This document shows, piece by piece, positions 4,915 to 7,290 of a stretch of 7,290 nt of DNA. Below the pieces are notes generated by a model, which was not told the DNA's origin, searched no databases, and saw nothing but the letters and a program-made list of their open reading frames with translations. Source of the stretch: Melioribacteraceae bacterium (lineage in GTDB: Bacteria > Bacteroidota > Ignavibacteria > Ignavibacteriales > Melioribacteraceae); the NCBI GenBank assembly GCA_027858595.1, contig JAQICK010000317.1, positions 1 to 7,290 on the forward strand, in the 5' to 3' direction. The translations under genes were made by a program, and so were the position numbers. Position 1 is the first letter of the stretch. Each line of letters begins with the position of its first letter.

Positions 4915-7143
4915 ATGACAGATTATAAAATTATCTGGACAAAAATTGACGAGGCACCTGCTTTAGCAACTTATTGTTTGCTTCCAATAGTGCAAGCGTT
5001 TACAAAAGGCACAGGTATTAATGTTGAAACAAGAGACATTTCTTTAGCTGGTAGAATTATTTCACTTTTTCCTGAAAGACTTAACGACGATCAGAAAATT
5101 CCAGATTTTCTAGCACAATTGGGTGAAATTGCAAAATCACCAGAGGGAAATATTATTAAATTACCTAATGTCAGTGCATCAATTCCTCAGCTTCAAGCAG
5201 CAATTACAGAACTTCAAGGCAAAGGATACGACATTCCAAATTATCCAGAAGAACCAAAAAATGATGAGGAAAAAGTACTTCAATCACGTTTTGCAAAAGC
5301 ACTTGGTTCTGCTGTAAATCCAGTTCTTCGCGAAGGAAATGCTGACCGTAGAGCAGCAACTTCAGTTAAGAAGTTTGCTCAAAAATTTCATCATAAAATG
5401 ATGAAACCTTGGCCAGAATCTGGTTCAAAAGCACGTGTTGCACATATGAACGAAAAAGATTTTTACGAAAGCGAAAAATCAGCGACAATGGAAAAAGCTC
5501 GCGATGTAAGAATTGAATTTGAAAACAATAACGGTGAAAAAACAATTCTTAAAGAAAAACTATCATTATTAGAAGGCGAAGTAATAGATACTTCTGTTAT
5601 GAATGTAGCCGCACTTCGAAAATTTTACGCTGAACAAATTGAAGAAGCAAAAAAAGATGGCGTTTTACTTTCGCTACATTTAAAAGCAACAATGATGAAA
5701 ATTTCTGATCCAATTATGTTTGGTCATGCTGTTTCAGTTTATTTCAAAGACGCTTTAGATAAACACGCCGACACTCTTATAGAAATTGGAGCCAATGTTA
5801 ATAATGGTCTTGCTGATGTTATTGAAAAATTAGATAGACTTCCTGCAGATAAAAAATCAGAAATTGAAACAGATATTGCAAAAGTTTACGAAACTCAACC
5901 TGCACTTGCTATGGTAGATTCTAGAAAAGGAAAAACAAATTTACATGTTCCTAACGATGTAATTGTTGATGCTTCAATGCCAAACGTAGTTCGCGATGGT
6001 GGAAAAATGTGGAACAACGATGACGAACTGCAAGATGTTATCGCTATGGTTCCAGATAGATGTTATGCTACTATCTATAAAGAAATTATGGAAGATGCAA
6101 AATCTAAAGGACAGTTCGATCCATCAACTATGGGTAATGTTGCAAATGTTGGATTGATGGCGCAAAAAGCTGAAGAATATGGTTCACACGACAACACTTT
6201 TGAAGCTGCATCCAATGGTAAAATAAGTGTAATTGATTCTGATGGTGTAACAATTCTTAAGCAAATCGTTGAAACTGGCGATATTTTCAGAATGAGCCAA
6301 GCGAAAGATGAACCAATTAAAGATTGGGTTAAGCTTGCAGTAAATAGAGCAAAAGCATCTGGCTCGCCAACAATTTTCTGGTTGGATGAAAATAGAGGAC
6401 ATGATTCTGAAATTATCAAAAAAGTAAATATCTATCTACCAGAATATAACACAAGTGATCTTGATATTAGAATTATGGAACCAGTAGAAGCAATGAAATT
6501 TACACTTGAAAGAGTTCGTAAAGGATTAGATACAATTTCTGTAACTGGAAATGTATTACGTGATTACCTCACAGATCTTTTTCCAATTCTTGAATTAGGC
6601 ACAAGTGCAAGAATGCTTTCAATTGTTCCTTTATTAAATGGTGGTGGGTTGTTTGAAACTGGTGCCGGTGGTTCTGCTCCAAAACATATAGAACAGTTAA
6701 TCAAAGAAGGTCATCTCAGATGGGATTCACTTGGTGAGTATTGTGCAATAGTTCCATCCCTTGAAATGATAGCAGAAAAGTCTGGCAATATTAAAGCTAC
6801 TCTTCTTGCAGAAACTTTGGATACTGCTGTTGGAACATATTTAGAAAATGGAAGAATGCCTTCGCGTAAAGTTGGTGAAATTGACAATAGAGGAAGTTCA
6901 TATTACCTAGCAATGTATTGGGCAGATGCTCTTGCTGCACAGACCAAAGATGCTGAACTGCAAACTCGATTTTCTAAAGTAGCAAAAGAGCTAAAAGAGA
7001 ATGAAGCTAAAATTGTTGATGAGCTAATTTCTGAACAAGGTAGCCCTGTAGATCTTGGTGGATATTATTTGTTGAATGATGAGCTTACAGAAAAAGCAAT
7101 GAGACCTAGTGCAACTCTAAATGCAATTATTGATGCAATGTAA
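4915..7143 (+). CDS. icd: Monomeric NADP-dependent isocitrate dehydrogenase
   Basis: The enzyme converts isocitrate plus NADP+ to 2-oxoglutarate, CO2 and NADPH in the TCA cycle, in the cytoplasm. At 742 residues it is the large single-subunit type, not the roughly 420-residue dimeric type. It aligns by eye with Azotobacter vinelandii IDH, with no offset at first and two residues later on. Isocitrate-site residues N85, S87, S132, N135, R139 and R145 are present (LPNVSAS at 83-89; SAVNPVLREGN at 132-142). K257, D352 (VDASMP), Y422, D550 and D554 match the remaining metal- and substrate-site residues. H591, R602 and R651 match the residues that bind the NADP 2'-phosphate, so NADP use is expected. 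One change from the usual NSDRR is A143, which is not a listed ligand. AAAGG (4903-4907) sits 7 nt before the ATG. The gene is monocistronic by its flanking terminators. Confidence 0.97.
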   Translation: MTDYKIIWTKIDEAPALATYCLLPIVQAFTKGTGINVETRDISLAGRIISLFPERLNDDQKIPDFLAQLGEIAKSPEGNIIKLPNVSASIPQLQAAITELQGKGYDIPNYPEEPKNDEEKVLQSRFAKALGSAVNPVLREGNADRRAATSVKKFAQKFHHKMMKPWPESGSKARVAHMNEKDFYESEKSATMEKARDVRIEFENNNGEKTILKEKLSLLEGEVIDTSVMNVAALRKFYAEQIEEAKKDGVLLSLHLKATMMKISDPIMFGHAVSVYFKDALDKHADTLIEIGANVNNGLADVIEKLDRLPADKKSEIETDIAKVYETQPALAMVDSRKGKTNLHVPNDVIVDASMPNVVRDGGKMWNNDDELQDVIAMVPDRCYATIYKEIMEDAKSKGQFDPSTMGNVANVGLMAQKAEEYGSHDNTFEAASNGKISVIDSDGVTILKQIVETGDIFRMSQAKDEPIKDWVKLAVNRAKASGSPTIFWLDENRGHDSEIIKKVNIYLPEYNTSDLDIRIMEPVEAMKFTLERVRKGLDTISVTGNVLRDYLTDLFPILELGTSARMLSIVPLLNGGGLFETGAGGSAPKHIEQLIKEGHLRWDSLGEYCAIVPSLEMIAEKSGNIKATLLAETLDTAVGTYLENGRMPSRKVGEIDNRGSSYYLAMYWADALAAQTKDAELQTRFSKVAKELKENEAKIVDELISEQGSPVDLGGYYLLNDELTEKAMRPSATLNAIIDAM

Positions 7144-7201
7144 TTAGAGGTAGTATTTAGTTTCGTAAAAACATCATTTTTATTGAAACACAATTCTTAA
7201 A

Positions 7202-7240
7202 AGGATTTTGGGTATATACTCAAAATCCTATTTTCTATTT
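7202..7240 (+). terminator. Strong hairpin terminator after icd
   Basis: AGGATTTTG (7202-7210) and CAAAATCCT (7221-7229) are perfect reverse complements. The stem extends inward by GGT/ACT (one G-U pair) to 12 bp with an ATAT loop. The T-rich stretch ATTTTCTATTT follows. It begins 59 bp after the icd stop codon. Because A-rich sequence precedes it, it could also work for a convergent gene beyond the right edge. Confidence 0.8.
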
Positions 7241-7290
7241 AAACTTCTATTTATTTCAACTTAAGAATATTTTATATATTTTTAGCTTCC

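Noticed and set aside
6075..6419. Long open frames on the minus strand inside icd
   Set aside because: They overlap a fully conserved enzyme on the other strand and their translations show no recognisable domain; they are shadows of the icd coding frame.
7241..7290. Possible 3' end of a convergent minus-strand gene at the right edge
   Set aside because: One minus-strand frame stays open for ten codons before a stop, which is too short to show coding; nothing recognisable is encoded.

Overview
The window is AT-rich (roughly two thirds A+T by eye). Coding density is normal and all genes look chromosomal. Genes open with weak purine-rich Shine-Dalgarno sequences (AAGGT or AAAGG about 7 nt before ATG) or with none that is clear. 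The DnaA wording (TWFLPIKP, FDNFIKGEGNQLARAA) and the gene style suggest a member of the Bacteroidota/Chlorobiota/Ignavibacteriota group. That is an inference from family memory, not from a search. No mobile element, CRISPR array, rRNA or tRNA was seen, and nothing looks horizontally acquired.

Layout. On the minus strand, reading leftwards: dnaA (1928-510) is followed after 78 bp by a PAS-domain protein (431 to the left edge, cut off by the window; 143 residues visible). Between dnaA and the next gene lies a 448-bp AT-rich gap (1929-2376). It holds one perfect DnaA box touching the dnaA start region, two identical near-consensus boxes, T-rich tracts and a 16-bp perfect palindrome, and is a good candidate for the replication origin (oriC). 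On the plus strand, reading rightwards: a cytoplasmic-type asparaginase (2377-3345); 68 bp later an unusual ATP-cone plus uridine-kinase-like protein (3414-4754), closed by a clear rho-independent terminator (4798-4824); then a monomeric NADP-dependent isocitrate dehydrogenase (4915-7143) with its own possible promoter and a strong hairpin terminator (7202-7240). The last 50 bases are AT-rich and show no gene that can be supported.

How the parts relate. DnaA and the candidate origin form the replication-initiation locus, and genes on both sides point away from it, so all would be co-directional with replication. The plus-strand genes are metabolic: asparagine breakdown feeds aspartate to pyrimidine and TCA metabolism; the kinase probably phosphorylates a nucleoside or similar substrate under adenine-nucleotide control; isocitrate dehydrogenase supplies NADPH and 2-oxoglutarate. 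Asparaginase and kinase may be co-transcribed; icd is separated from them by a terminator.

This is mostly an ordinary housekeeping region. The items most worth a second look are the ATP-cone/kinase fusion, the origin architecture (DnaA box over the TTG start region of dnaA, and the LacI-operator-like palindrome), and an asparaginase that appears to lack the usual catalytic-loop tyrosine.
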